Source: Methylobacter sp. KS41 (GTDB taxonomy: Bacteria > Pseudomonadota > Gammaproteobacteria > Methylococcales > Methylomonadaceae). From it: a stretch of DNA of 64,000 nucleotides. The stretch spans positions 1,143,501 to 1,207,500 of the forward strand of contig PHSP01000001.1 of NCBI GenBank assembly GCA_002862125.1, written 5' to 3'. Of this stretch, positions 35,446 through 44,531 are shown piece by piece. The notes under the pieces were generated by a model that saw only the letters and a program-made list of their open reading frames with translations, ran no database searches and was not told where the DNA came from. The position numbers and the translations under genes are program-made. Each line of letters opens with the position of its first letter. The stretch's first letter is position 1.

Positions 35446-35967
35446 TTATTTTTCCATTAGTCTGGGCATGAGTTGAACCAGATTGCAAGGCCTGGTGCGG
35501 TAATCCAGTTGTTCCTTGATCAGTGCGTCCCAGCCTGTGCGGCAGGCGCCCGATGAACCGGGCAGACAAAACAGATAAGTTGCATTGGCCACTCCGGCAA
35601 TGGCTCTGGACTGGATGGTTGAGGTTTTTATATCCTGATAGGAAAGCATCCTGAAGGTTTCGCCAAAACCATCCAGGACTTTATCCAGTAACGGCGCCAC
35701 TGCTTCAGGCGTTCCATCCCGCCCGGTTACGCCGGTGCCGCCTGTGCTTATCACCACATTAATGTTATCCGCGGCAATCCAGTTTGAAATAACAGCCCTG
35801 ATCTGATAGATATTATCAGGCACGATTTTCTTTTCAATGACACGATGTCCTGCCTCCGCTGCACGGTCTGCCAGGGTTTTGCCGGATGTATCATCGGCAT
35901 CGGTGCGCGTGTCGGAAACCACTAAGATGGCGATATTTAAAGGGATAAAGTTTTTATCTGTGCGCAT
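35446..35967 (-). CDS. moaB: Molybdenum cofactor biosynthesis protein B
   Basis: A 173-residue MogA/MoaB-fold protein. LNIAILVVSDTRT and the molybdopterin-binding VVISTGGTGVTGRDGTPEAV are diagnostic, as is FCLPGSSGACRTGWDALIKE. It adenylylates or handles molybdopterin on the way to Moco; in E. coli MogA does this and MoaB is a paralogue. Length matches. Other mo genes are not nearby. Confidence 0.93.
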   Translation of the reverse strand: MRTDKNFIPLNIAILVVSDTRTDADDTSGKTLADRAAEAGHRVIEKKIVPDNIYQIRAVISNWIAADNINVVISTGGTGVTGRDGTPEAVAPLLDKVLDGFGETFRMLSYQDIKTSTIQSRAIAGVANATYLFCLPGSSGACRTGWDALIKEQLDYRTRPCNLVQLMPRLMEK

Positions 35968-36029
35968 AGTTATTAACGGAAGGAAAATGGTTCTTTTGGC
36001 CTTGTACCTTTAGCCTTGCTCCTGCCCTG

Positions 36030-37397
36030 TTATCTTAACACAACAAAGAAGCCTTCCTGTCCGCGCTGGATATTAATTAACAGGGCGTTTTTGGGATCAA
36101 CAACCTGTTTTAATTCATCAAGATTTCGCACACGATAACGATTTGCCGATACGATGACATCGCCGGGACGCAAGCCTACCCGCCAGGCGTATGACGAGGT
36201 GTGGATTTTCCCGATTAAAATGCCTTCCACCTGATCTTTTTGCGTTGCGCTTAAAATTGTACCTTTAAGCAAGGGATGCAATTTTTCGCCTGCTTCCTGC
36301 AAGTGCTCCGGCTTACCGATAATCGCCGTCACCTCTTCTTTTTCATTACCGCGGAAGAATTCAATATTTACCTTGTCGCCGATTTGCAATAAACCCACGA
36401 TATTGTTTATATCCTGACTGTTTGTTACCGGCTTGCCATTAGCCGCCACAATAATATCACCCGGTTCCAAACCGGCTTTTGCCGCGGGTGAATTGCTTTC
36501 AATGCGGCTGATAGCCGCGCCGCGCTTGTTTTCCAGATTAAATGCATTGACCAGTTCCGGAGTTAAATCCTGAGTCGTTACGCCCAGCAAGCCGCGCCTT
36601 ACTTCGCCGTGTTTAACCAGGGATTCTTTAATGGTCATGATCATGTTGGCTGGAATCGCAAAACCGATGCCGACGTTACCGCCGGTGGGCGCGAGAATCG
36701 CCGTATTCATACCTACTAATTCCCCGCGAAGATTAACCAGGGCGCCGCCGGAATTGCCCGGATTGATCGATGCATCGGTCTGAATAAAGTTTTCATACTT
36801 TTCTATGCCAAGACCGGAACGGCCCAAGGCGCTGACGATGCCGGAGGTTACTGTTTGACTCAGCCCGAATGGACTGCCGATCGCGACGACAAAATCACCG
36901 ACTTTCAGTTGGCTGGAGTCGGCAATAGGCAACTGGGTTAGATTGCCGCTCGGAACCCGGATGATCGCGACATCGGATTCAGGGTCGGCGCCTATTAATT
37001 GCGCGTTGAGCTGGCGGCCATCATGCAAGGTGACCATAATTTTATCCGCCTTATCAATGACGTGATTATTCGTCAACACCAGACCCTGGCTGCTGTCGAT
37101 AATGACGCCTGACCCCAGGCTATTTTTTTGCTGCCGGCGCATTTGTTGTTCGGGCACATTAAAAAATTCACGAAAGAAAGGGTCCTGCATCAACGGATTC
37201 TGGCTGACCTGAATATTGGTTGAAGTAGAGATATTCACAACAGCCGGCATGGCGCGTTCCAGCATGGGCGCCAGCGACGGCATCGGCTGCCCGTCAACAT
37301 AAGGGGGTAAACCCGCCGCTTGCAATGTAAAGTTCATGGACAAACAGACGGTTAAAATAGACATCAATAACAGCGGCTTTACTACTCGGTTACGCAT
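36030..37397 (-). CDS. degQ: Deg-family periplasmic serine protease with two PDZ domains
   Basis: About 455 residues from ATG 37397, which gives a clean signal peptide (MRNRVVKPLLLMSILTVCLS to LQAAG). The triad is His in VLTNNHVIDKAD, Asp in GADPESDVAIIRV and Ser in INPGNSGGALVN. Two PDZ domains follow, with RRGLLGVTTQDLTPELVNAF opening the first and LIGKIHTSSYAWRVGLRPGD in the second. It is a DegP/DegQ/MucD-type protease and chaperone for misfolded envelope proteins. The longer upstream starts add unconserved residues. Confidence 0.93.
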   Translation of the reverse strand: MRNRVVKPLLLMSILTVCLSMNFTLQAAGLPPYVDGQPMPSLAPMLERAMPAVVNISTSTNIQVSQNPLMQDPFFREFFNVPEQQMRRQQKNSLGSGVIIDSSQGLVLTNNHVIDKADKIMVTLHDGRQLNAQLIGADPESDVAIIRVPSGNLTQLPIADSSQLKVGDFVVAIGSPFGLSQTVTSGIVSALGRSGLGIEKYENFIQTDASINPGNSGGALVNLRGELVGMNTAILAPTGGNVGIGFAIPANMIMTIKESLVKHGEVRRGLLGVTTQDLTPELVNAFNLENKRGAAISRIESNSPAAKAGLEPGDIIVAANGKPVTNSQDINNIVGLLQIGDKVNIEFFRGNEKEEVTAIIGKPEHLQEAGEKLHPLLKGTILSATQKDQVEGILIGKIHTSSYAWRVGLRPGDVIVSANRYRVRNLDELKQVVDPKNALLINIQRGQEGFFVVLR

Positions 37398-37621
37398 CAG
37401 AATATTCCAAGGATTGTTTAACATGAATAGCAGACAATATAAGTACAAAAATGTTTAAAACAAGAGCTACTCGTTTAATTAGCAGGTAGTAATTGAGAAC
37501 TCTAATCCTTAGGTTTGTGAAATGGTTTAATTAAACAGGACACTTCTAAAGACAGCTTTATAATGTCAACAGAGGTGAACTTACCGCACTTTGGACAAAA
37601 ATAGCGGCCAAATCGACTCAT

Positions 37622-38323
37622 CTAGTTTTCCCCTTCGTACAAACGGTAACCTACACCGGCTTCGGTTAGCAGATATCGGGGGCGGGCCGGATTAACTTCC
37701 AACTTGTGGCGTAGTTGTCCCATGTAAATTCGTAAGTAGTGGCTATGTTCAATATAAGAAGGCCCCCAGACTTTTTCGAGCAATTGCCGGTGGGTGACCA
37801 CGAATCCGGCGTGGCGTACCAGCACACAGAGCAAGTTGAATTCGATGGGTGTCAGGCTAACCTCCTGCTCACCCACGAAAACCCGGCGTCTGGTCAGTTC
37901 TATTTTCAGTTCACCGGCCTGGAAAACTTCCAGGGCACCACTGGGTAGCCTGGCAACACGCCTGAGTAGCGCTTTTATACGGGACATAAGTACGGCAGTG
38001 CTGAAAGGCTTGGTGAGGTAATCGTCGGCGCCGTTGTCCAGCGCCTGCGTAATTTCGCTTTCCTGATTACGGGCCGAGAGCACGATGATAGGCACCTCGG
38101 ACCACTTGCGCAGTTGGCGGATGACTTCTTGTCCATCGATATCCGGCAGTCCCAAGTCGAGAATCAGCAGGTTGGGTTGCCGGTTGCGGGCTGCAATCAA
38201 TCCCTCTAGTCCTGTAGCGTGGGAAAGGACCTGGTAATCTTGGCTTTCCAGTGTAGTGCTCAGCAGCATCTGAAACTGTGGATCGTCTTCAATGAGCAAG
38301 AGTAAGGGGTTAGTTGGATTCAT
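37622..38323 (-). CDS. KdpE-like OmpR-family response regulator
   Basis: About 233 residues from ATG 38323. The receiver domain has the acidic pocket LLLIEDDP, phospho-acceptor Asp56 in LLILDLGLPDIDG and Lys in DDYLTKPF. A winged-helix DNA-binding domain follows (LTPIEFNLLCVLVRHAGFVV, YLRIYMGQLRHKLE, LLTEAGVGYRLYE). It overlaps the kinase stop, so both are made together. Sequence is KdpE-like, but no kdpFABC is in view; its likely targets include the NhaD operon in which it is encoded. Confidence 0.9.
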   Translation of the reverse strand: MNPTNPLLLLIEDDPQFQMLLSTTLESQDYQVLSHATGLEGLIAARNRQPNLLILDLGLPDIDGQEVIRQLRKWSEVPIIVLSARNQESEITQALDNGADDYLTKPFSTAVLMSRIKALLRRVARLPSGALEVFQAGELKIELTRRRVFVGEQEVSLTPIEFNLLCVLVRHAGFVVTHRQLLEKVWGPSYIEHSHYLRIYMGQLRHKLEVNPARPRYLLTEAGVGYRLYEGEN

Positions 38324-39879
38324 GGTGTCAGCTCTTTTTCTTCCAGGTTGACGGTGGGTGGGCATTTCAGAATGGGCAGATACAACTGAAACAGCGTACC
38401 GCCGCCGCTACGGTTGGTGGCCTGAATTTTACCGCCATGGGCTTCGACGATGGCTCGGCAGATGGACAGCCCCAGACCCACCCCGCTTTGCGCGCTTTCC
38501 GCATTCACGCGAAAAAACTTGTCAAAAACCTTTTGCTGCAAGCTCTCAGGGATTCCCGGCCCTCGATCCGCCACGGCAATCGACAAACCGAGAGGCGTGG
38601 TTTCGACAGAAATATCGATGGGCAGTCCTGCAGAGGAGTACTTGTCGGCGTTGTCCAGCAAGTTCACCACTACCTGTTGAAGCAGTACGGCGTCGACATG
38701 AATCAACGCCAGGTTATCCGCCATGAGTATATTTACCTGCCTGGTTTTAAGTTTTTTGTCGAGTCGGCGTAAAGCGCTACCGACAATTTCCTCCGGGGCG
38801 TACCATTGCCTATTGAGCACCACTTCACCTGCTTCCAGCCGCGCCATGTCCAGAATTTTGACCGTCAGCTCCGACATGCGCTGGGCTTCCTCACTAATCA
38901 CGGTCACCAATTTTCTTCTACGGTCTTCATCCAAGCGTTTCTCGTCTGTTTCCAGGGTGCTGGCGGCTCCGACGATAGTGGCCAAGGGGTTTCTCAGGTC
39001 ATGGGAAATACTGCTGAGCAGTGAGTTCCGCAGGGTTTCCGCCTGCATTTTCAAGGTCGCATCCTTGGCTTGTTCTGCCGACTTAGCCCGCTCAAGGGTA
39101 TGCACAATCTGATTCACATAGGTGTCCAGAAGCCGCCGTTGTTCAGGAAGGAAGATTCTTACTAAATCTACGGGTTCAAGTGCGAGTACTCCGATAGTAC
39201 CTGTTGAACCCATGAGGGGTGCGTAGATGGCGGCTTCATTGGGTATGGTGCTGGCGCCATGGCCCGCCATCTGCCCATGGTTGAATACCCAGCGAGCCAC
39301 GCCCAAATCAGTTCCCTGCAAAGAAATGTCCAAGGGCGGTTCCTTTGGATAACACACAAGACCGTTTTGATCGGGAAATAGCAGCGTATTCTGGCCACCG
39401 AATTCAGCATGGATATGGCGTACGCCGATTTCAATGATTTCCTTTTCCCAGCGGGCTTCGGCCAACTCCTTACTGAAGCTGTAAAGAGCCGATGCTCGCC
39501 GCTCTCTTTGCTCAGCCACGTAAGCTTGGCGGCGGACGTTTTCCGCCAAATTACTGGTTACTGCACCGACTACCAACATCACTGTCAGTCCGGCCAGGTT
39601 TTCCGGTTCCGCGATGGCTAAAGAAAAAATTGGGGGCGCGAAAAAAAACGCAAAGGCGGCGGCACTGGTTAATGATGCCAGAATGGAAGGCAATAGGCCA
39701 AACCGGAGGGCCACGAAAAACACCCCCAGCAGATAGAACATCAGAATATTGCTGGGCGTAAGTATTTCACGAAAAGGCCAGTCGATTGACGTCAATACCA
39801 GGGGAATGGCGATGCCCCAAAACCGGGCTCCATAGGTGTGCTTATCCAGGTGATGATTACAAGGGACTAGCCTAGGCAT
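38320..39879 (-). CDS. KdpD-like sensor histidine kinase lacking the N-terminal Kdp domain
   Basis: A 519-residue kinase. Residues ~18-105 hold the four membrane helices of the DUF4118 module found in KdpD, then a GAF-like domain (~130-250), HisKA with His293 in SSISHDLRNPLATIVG, and HATPase (VVNLLDNADKYSS, AVADRGPGIPE, GVGLGLSICRAIVEAHGG). The ~400-residue cytoplasmic KdpD/USP region that senses K+ and nucleotides in E. coli is missing. The start overlaps the end of a 16-codon leader frame. It is coupled to the regulator gene downstream. Confidence 0.88.
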   Translation of the reverse strand: MPRLVPCNHHLDKHTYGARFWGIAIPLVLTSIDWPFREILTPSNILMFYLLGVFFVALRFGLLPSILASLTSAAAFAFFFAPPIFSLAIAEPENLAGLTVMLVVGAVTSNLAENVRRQAYVAEQRERRASALYSFSKELAEARWEKEIIEIGVRHIHAEFGGQNTLLFPDQNGLVCYPKEPPLDISLQGTDLGVARWVFNHGQMAGHGASTIPNEAAIYAPLMGSTGTIGVLALEPVDLVRIFLPEQRRLLDTYVNQIVHTLERAKSAEQAKDATLKMQAETLRNSLLSSISHDLRNPLATIVGAASTLETDEKRLDEDRRRKLVTVISEEAQRMSELTVKILDMARLEAGEVVLNRQWYAPEEIVGSALRRLDKKLKTRQVNILMADNLALIHVDAVLLQQVVVNLLDNADKYSSAGLPIDISVETTPLGLSIAVADRGPGIPESLQQKVFDKFFRVNAESAQSGVGLGLSICRAIVEAHGGKIQATNRSGGGTLFQLYLPILKCPPTVNLEEKELTP

Positions 39880-39922
39880 AGAACACCAAAAGAAACAGAA
39901 ACAGTATGTCTATGACTTTCAT
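39872..39922 (-). CDS. 16-residue hydrophobic leader peptide
   Basis: An ATG 8 bases after a perfect GGAGG starts MKVIDILFLFLLVFYA and stops at TAG. The stop region overlaps the ATG of the kinase gene in another frame. The strong ribosome binding site has no other gene to serve, and the peptide is almost wholly hydrophobic, resembling a single membrane helix. It may couple translation to the kinase or be a tiny membrane regulator like KdpF. No homologue is known to me. Confidence 0.55.
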   Translation of the reverse strand: MKVIDILFLFLLVFYA

Positions 39923-39930
39923 TAAGATAA

Positions 39931-39935
39931 CCTCC
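39931..39935 (-). promoter_or_regulatory. Ribosome binding site GGAGG of the leader peptide
   Basis: The complement of CCTCC gives GGAGG on the minus strand, with ideal spacing to the leader ATG. It is the only strong site before the kinase gene. Confidence 0.7.
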
Positions 39936-39959
39936 GTACACAGAACAGACTCAGAGAAA

Positions 39960-40970
39960 TCACTGCGAAACCACAAAGGCTTTGCTCATGTATTCCTTGA
40001 GTTTGCCGCCATAATCGTATATGAGTAGTGCTTTGAGTTTCTCAGCCTCTGCAATTCTAGCCGCTTCCTTTTCCCCCACACAAAGCAGGGCGGTATCCCA
40101 AGCGTCTGCCCAAGCCGGATCGTTGTGCATCACGGTGACTGAGCGCAGATGATGAGTCACCGGCCGCCCGGTCTTGGGATTCAGGATGTGGGAATAAGTT
40201 TGTCCGTTCTCCTCGAAGAAATGCTGATAAGTCCCTGCCGTCATGATAGCCGTACCACCTCGTTCCCTGACGCCAATGATCTTCTGTATCTCTTGGGTTA
40301 AGGGCGTGGGTGTTTGGACAGCAACCCGCCAGTCATTGCCGTTGGCTTTGCCTCCCTTAACCATCATTTCTCCGCCTATTTCCACCAGATAGTTTCTTAT
40401 ACCCAACGCTTCCAGATTGCGAGCCACTACACCCACGCTGTAGCCTTGCGCGATGGAAGACAAGTCAATCTTGAGCTTGGGGTCTTTCTTTCTGATGCGC
40501 TGGTTGACCGCATCCACTTCCAGAAGCGGCATGCCTATGCGGGGCAAAATAGCATCGATTTCATCCCGGGTAGGAACCCGGTTTTCTTGACCGGAAAACC
40601 CCCACAGATCAAATAAAGGCTTCACAGTGAGATCGTAACAACCGTCCGAGCGCTCATAAACCGTATGGGCGATAACCAGCAGTTCGGCAATCTCTTGAGA
40701 CACCGGCAACCAAGTGACCCGCTCTTCCCTGTTAATGCGTGAGATCTCGGAATCTTCGCGGTAATTGGACATTTGCGCATCGATTTCGGCCAGCGTCGCC
40801 GAGACTTGGCGCCGAATTTCCTCCAACGGTGGCGACGTACCGTCCAGAACCAGCTTGATGTGGTAAGTCGTCCCCTGCGCCTCTCCTGACACCTCGGCTT
40901 CACGAGATGCATTCTGACATCCCATCAAGGCAAAAGGAATTAGTAATACGCCAAATAACCATTTCATCAT
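39960..40970 (-). CDS. apbE: FAD:protein FMN transferase, lipoprotein
   Basis: A 336-residue ApbE-family enzyme, which attaches FMN to a Thr or Ser of target flavoproteins in the periplasm. MMKWLFGVLLIPFALMGC is a lipoprotein signal with Cys18 as the lipid site. GEAQGTTYHIKL, MSNYREDSEISRINR, DLSSIAQGYSVGVVARNLEA and YLVEIGGEMMVKG with GTYQHFFEENGQTYSHILNP are family landmarks. Targets are usually NqrB/C, RnfG or FMN-binding domains; none is in this window. It lies between the porin and the sensor genes in one operon. Confidence 0.92.
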   Translation of the reverse strand: MMKWLFGVLLIPFALMGCQNASREAEVSGEAQGTTYHIKLVLDGTSPPLEEIRRQVSATLAEIDAQMSNYREDSEISRINREERVTWLPVSQEIAELLVIAHTVYERSDGCYDLTVKPLFDLWGFSGQENRVPTRDEIDAILPRIGMPLLEVDAVNQRIRKKDPKLKIDLSSIAQGYSVGVVARNLEALGIRNYLVEIGGEMMVKGGKANGNDWRVAVQTPTPLTQEIQKIIGVRERGGTAIMTAGTYQHFFEENGQTYSHILNPKTGRPVTHHLRSVTVMHNDPAWADAWDTALLCVGEKEAARIAEAEKLKALLIYDYGGKLKEYMSKAFVVSQ

Positions 40971-41016
40971 CGTATCCTCTCAAGTTTCGGATATAGTCAT
41001 CACATCACAGGTTGCG

Positions 41017-42186
41017 TCAAAACTGGATGACTGAGTCAATACCCAGCAAAAGTTGGTCAGTCCGGTGTCCGGCGTCGAAAGGGGCGGTTTGCGCCTGGCT
41101 CCAGTCATAACGGACTTCAGGACGGATCATTAGCCAGCTCTTGGGTTTCCAGTTCAAGCCCGCCGTCACATCGTAATAACTGGCCTCACCAGCTGAATAA
41201 CGGAAGCCATTCTGGTCCCTAAACCATTCGCCGCGCACACCCAGCCCCCAAGTATCGGTCGCTTGATAGGTGAGATATTGGACAATGGAATACCACTCGG
41301 CATTTTGTCCCTGAGCGATGGCATTCTGTTGGGTTCCCCGGTCGTGCTGGAGCACGTAATGCCACTTCCCGAGGTCTTGCTGGAGTATCGCTGAGTAATA
41401 CACCAGTTGAGAACTCTGGTTTAAGTTGACATCGCCCGACAACACCGAAAAGGAAGCCGTGGTACCGGTTTTGGCATTGGTCCAGGTAAGTCCGCTCATT
41501 TGGCTCCAGGCTCCTATATCTCTATTAAAATTATCAGCACCCGTCACGGCGCCAAAATTCAGGCTCCATTGCTCGTTGAGCGCATAGTTAAATAAAGCCC
41601 CAGTAGTGGTGAAAGGTGAGGACTTGAAGCTGTAGGTGTGAGAGGAAAAGAAATTCGGCGGCGATGGCACTGACTCATAGCCGATGATGGTGTAAAAATG
41701 CCCGAACTTTCCGCTCAGGCCGTTACCGACCGGCGCAAAGACTTCCACATAAGCCTGCGGCAGGGCGATGTCATAAAGGCGCAGGTTGCGCTGGCTGATC
41801 AACCCCATGTCCCAATTCCCTGTAGCCTGGGTATATTTGGTATCCGTGCCGAACATGAAGTCGAAACGCCCGCCCACGTCCCACGCCGAGGCTTTGGTGA
41901 CGGCTTTTTCGATAAACAGATCCAGCTGATACAAATTAAACTCATTGCTACGATCGGTCATGGACACTGGGCCGTTGCTGCGATCACTTGGGTTAGCCGT
42001 GTTGTGGTTGATGCCGGCAGCGGCCCAGCCACCTATATTTACCCCATAAGGCTGTAATCCGGCCCAACTGGAAGCATCTTTGCCAGACAGCGTCTGAATC
42101 AGGCCAGCCGGCGTGCCGTCCGCGCTCGCTACAGGATTTAGCATCAAAACACTACAAACACTGAATAAACAGTTTCGTATGCCCAT
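41017..42186 (-). CDS. Outer membrane beta-barrel porin
   Basis: About 389 residues from ATG 42186, which gives a signal peptide (MGIRNCLFSVCSVLMLNPVA). The mature protein is rich in alternating aromatic and polar residues and ends in Phe (LLLGIDSVIQF), as outer membrane barrels do. Segments such as DLFIEKAVTKASAWDVGGRF and LPQAYVEVFAPVGNGLSGKF match the BBP2/OmpL-like porin family, often annotated as phosphate-selective or putative porins. It starts 5 bases after the nhaD stop, so they are co-expressed. The transported solute is unknown. Confidence 0.85.
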   Translation of the reverse strand: MGIRNCLFSVCSVLMLNPVASADGTPAGLIQTLSGKDASSWAGLQPYGVNIGGWAAAGINHNTANPSDRSNGPVSMTDRSNEFNLYQLDLFIEKAVTKASAWDVGGRFDFMFGTDTKYTQATGNWDMGLISQRNLRLYDIALPQAYVEVFAPVGNGLSGKFGHFYTIIGYESVPSPPNFFSSHTYSFKSSPFTTTGALFNYALNEQWSLNFGAVTGADNFNRDIGAWSQMSGLTWTNAKTGTTASFSVLSGDVNLNQSSQLVYYSAILQQDLGKWHYVLQHDRGTQQNAIAQGQNAEWYSIVQYLTYQATDTWGLGVRGEWFRDQNGFRYSAGEASYYDVTAGLNWKPKSWLMIRPEVRYDWSQAQTAPFDAGHRTDQLLLGIDSVIQF

Positions 42187-42191
42187 AAAAA

Positions 42192-43772
42192 CTAAAACTT
42201 GCCGCCATTCATCAAAAATAGCGTAACAATACTGGCGAAAAACCCTAATAAAATGGCAGGCATCCAGCGTAAATGCAGGGTAAAGGTATAGCCTTCGCCT
42301 TCTTTCATATTGCCTTTCATGAGTCCCAATACATGCAGCGCAGGCGCGGAGCCAATCGCTAATAAACTGCCGCCTACACCCAAGGTCAGGGTTAATAATA
42401 ACCATTGTCCGATGGGAAGGTTGGGGTGCATATTTAACACGGCAAACATCAATGTGCCGTTGTCGATAGACGAGGATGACAAGCCAATCAAAATATTGGC
42501 TAAGGTGGGATTAATAACGGTAAATAAATAATGCGCCATAGCGTCTAAATACCCTAAAAAGCTCAGTGCACCGACAATCATCATCGCGCCATAGAAAAAT
42601 AGTAAGGTATCCCAATCAACACCGGCAATACACTTGAAAACATCGAAGCCTTTTTTTGAATTAAAATAGCTTTCTTTCCCGTATTCAGTTAAAAAATAAT
42701 TAACTTTTGCATATTTACCTTCAGATTTAGTTAAATAATAAGCAAAGAATTGTAATATCGCTAAACCCAGCATCATTCCTGCTATCGCGGGCATATCAAG
42801 AAAGACATTCGATAAAATGGTCATGCTGAATGTGAGAATAAATATAAAAATAATCCGCTTGGCACCACGCTTTAAAACAGGTTTTTCTTTTTCAGAAGAG
42901 GTAGGCGTTTCCTTAATAACCGAAAAGTGCATGATAGCTGCAGGTACTAAAAAGTTCACTATACAGGGGATCGATAACGCAAAAAATTGAGTGAAATGCA
43001 GCATATTTTGTTGCCAAACGAAGAAGGTAGAAATACCACCTAAAGGACTTATAGTACCGCCGGCATTAGCTGCGATCACGGCATTCAACCCTGCTAGACC
43101 AACAAATTTATGCTGATCTTTTCCTATCTCTAATATGATGTATCCCATCAATAAACCCACCGTTAAGCTGCTAATAACGGTAGACAGTAAAAAGGCTATC
43201 ACACCGGTAATCCAAAATAATTGCCGATAGCTGTAATGTCGATTGGATAATACAATGCGCAAAGCGTCGAAAATGCCCCGCTCAGTCATGGCATTTAAAA
43301 AAGTCATCGACACGGTAATAAATAGAAATAACTCCGCATAAGCTGTTAAATTACTTTGGAAACCGACGGCGACATTTTTTGCTGTTCCATATTCGACGCT
43401 ATAATAAACAAATATGGCAAGCCAGATTAATGCCGAACCTAATACCATGGGTTTTGCTTTACTCAGTTGATGCAGGTCTTCCGTCATTGCGATGGCATAG
43501 GCAATGACCGTGAGCGCAACCGCTAAATAGCCGACGAAATGATGTTTCAAATCTACTTGTGTTGCGGCTGCTGTTTCTTCAGCAAAACTCAGCGAAGGTA
43601 AAAGAAAAACAAATATTAAAACAAAGAGATGCCGAATATTGACTCTATGGAGTAATGTCTTTATTTTAAATTCAGTTGTCATGCCAGACTCCCCCGAGAC
43701 TTCGCTGCCTTTGACGAGACCAAAGACCAAGACCAGCAATGGCAGGTATAAAGTAAGGTATGGAATGTCCAT
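42192..43772 (-). CDS. nhaD: NhaD-type Na+/H+ antiporter
   Basis: A 526-residue transporter of the ion transporter superfamily. It has about 12 helices, with GLNAVIAANAGGTISPLGGI and GLSSSSIDNGTLMFAVLNMH, the two conserved discontinuous-helix regions, and GVGGSLLAIGSAPALHVLGL near the end. NhaD exchanges Na+ or Li+ for protons in alkaliphilic and marine proteobacteria. Two starts are plausible: ATG 43772, or ATG 43682 after GGGGGAG. The second gives a typical signal-like N-terminus (MTTEFKIKTLLHRVNIRHLF), and I lean to it. It heads the operon with the porin, ApbE and the two-component system. Confidence 0.92.
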   Translation of the reverse strand: MDIPYLTLYLPLLVLVFGLVKGSEVSGESGMTTEFKIKTLLHRVNIRHLFVLIFVFLLPSLSFAEETAAATQVDLKHHFVGYLAVALTVIAYAIAMTEDLHQLSKAKPMVLGSALIWLAIFVYYSVEYGTAKNVAVGFQSNLTAYAELFLFITVSMTFLNAMTERGIFDALRIVLSNRHYSYRQLFWITGVIAFLLSTVISSLTVGLLMGYIILEIGKDQHKFVGLAGLNAVIAANAGGTISPLGGISTFFVWQQNMLHFTQFFALSIPCIVNFLVPAAIMHFSVIKETPTSSEKEKPVLKRGAKRIIFIFILTFSMTILSNVFLDMPAIAGMMLGLAILQFFAYYLTKSEGKYAKVNYFLTEYGKESYFNSKKGFDVFKCIAGVDWDTLLFFYGAMMIVGALSFLGYLDAMAHYLFTVINPTLANILIGLSSSSIDNGTLMFAVLNMHPNLPIGQWLLLTLTLGVGGSLLAIGSAPALHVLGLMKGNMKEGEGYTFTLHLRWMPAILLGFFASIVTLFLMNGGKF

Positions 43773-43943
43773 CGGTTTAACCCTTTAAGATAGTTTCAAC
43801 AATGGGTCATAGTAGAGTTTTCAGTATCAAGATTTCGTAAGGATACGGATACCAATTGGAAATAGATAATTTCATTTATTGAAACAAATAATGCCTATAA
43901 CCAGGAGTCGGTCTGCAATTATTTGATTGTTTGACATAAGTGT

Positions 43944-44069
43944 TCAGCTCAGCCACTTGCCCAAGGTCAAGTCGGAAGCCTCAATGATACCTGCACTAGC
44001 GTTTTTTTGCGAGATGACGACGTGGTTGTGACTTATCTTTTCAACCAGGGTGTGAGTGATATCGAGCAT
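43944..44069 (-). other. Unassigned 41-codon frame
   Basis: MLDITHTLVEKISHNHVVIS and onward has an amino-acid-like composition, but I cannot place it in a family. It lies between the NhaD operon and the tRNA fragment and may be the remnant of a lost gene. Confidence 0.25.
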
Positions 44070-44408
44070 AATGACATCACCTCCGCCATCAACAAGGCTC
44101 TTGTTCTATACTCACCTTAAGGATGTCGAGAGAATGTTTAACGATGTATTTATTAACGAAAACGCGAATGTTTACTCAGGGTATGTGGCCACCGATCAAT
44201 CGCGGTTTCTGAATGACTGCTTTAAGATTAACCGGCCGTTCACTGGAAACTGGCGACTGACTCTTCCTGGCCGACCGTTGTCAGTCGCGGCAATCAACTT
44301 TTAGTCTGTAGCAGCGGAAGGAACAATTTAAATTAAGTAAGCTTTACTGTCTATATCGCGTCTACACTGGAAATATATTTAAAAAAATTTAATAACATAT
44401 TGATTCTA
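44070..44408. other. Gap with no assigned gene
   Basis: A plus-strand frame of 82 codons overlaps this stretch, but its translation has no recognised motif and no good ribosome binding site. The sequence adjoins the tRNA fragment and may be debris of an integrated element. Confidence 0.3.
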
Positions 44409-44451
44409 TGGAGTCAATGACGGGAGTCGAACCCGTGACCTACTGATTACG
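44409..44451 (-). tRNA. 3' half of a tRNA-Thr(CGT)-like gene (fragment)
   Basis: The minus strand reads from a CGT anticodon-like triplet through the 3' anticodon stem (TCAGT), variable loop AGGTC, a complete T arm (ACGGG, TTCGACT, CCCGT), a 7-base acceptor strand and TCCA. This corresponds to tRNA positions 34-76; the 5' half is absent. Base 73 is T, unusual for Thr. Such 3' fragments arise when integrases recombine in the end of a tRNA gene, so I read this as an attachment-site scar. Confidence 0.7.
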
Positions 44452-44477
44452 TATCACAAACTTAAAGATACGCAAAC

Positions 44478-44506
44478 AAAATGGGCGAAGTATGCGCTTC
44501 GCCCTT
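44478..44506 (-). terminator. Rho-independent terminator of the leuB-like gene
   Basis: GGGCGAAG and CTTCGCCC form a perfect 8-base stem around a 6-base loop, followed on the minus strand by ATTTTGTTT. It lies 26 bases downstream of the stop codon. Confidence 0.8.
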
Positions 44507-44531
44507 AATTATTTAACCTAATTGGCCAGCG

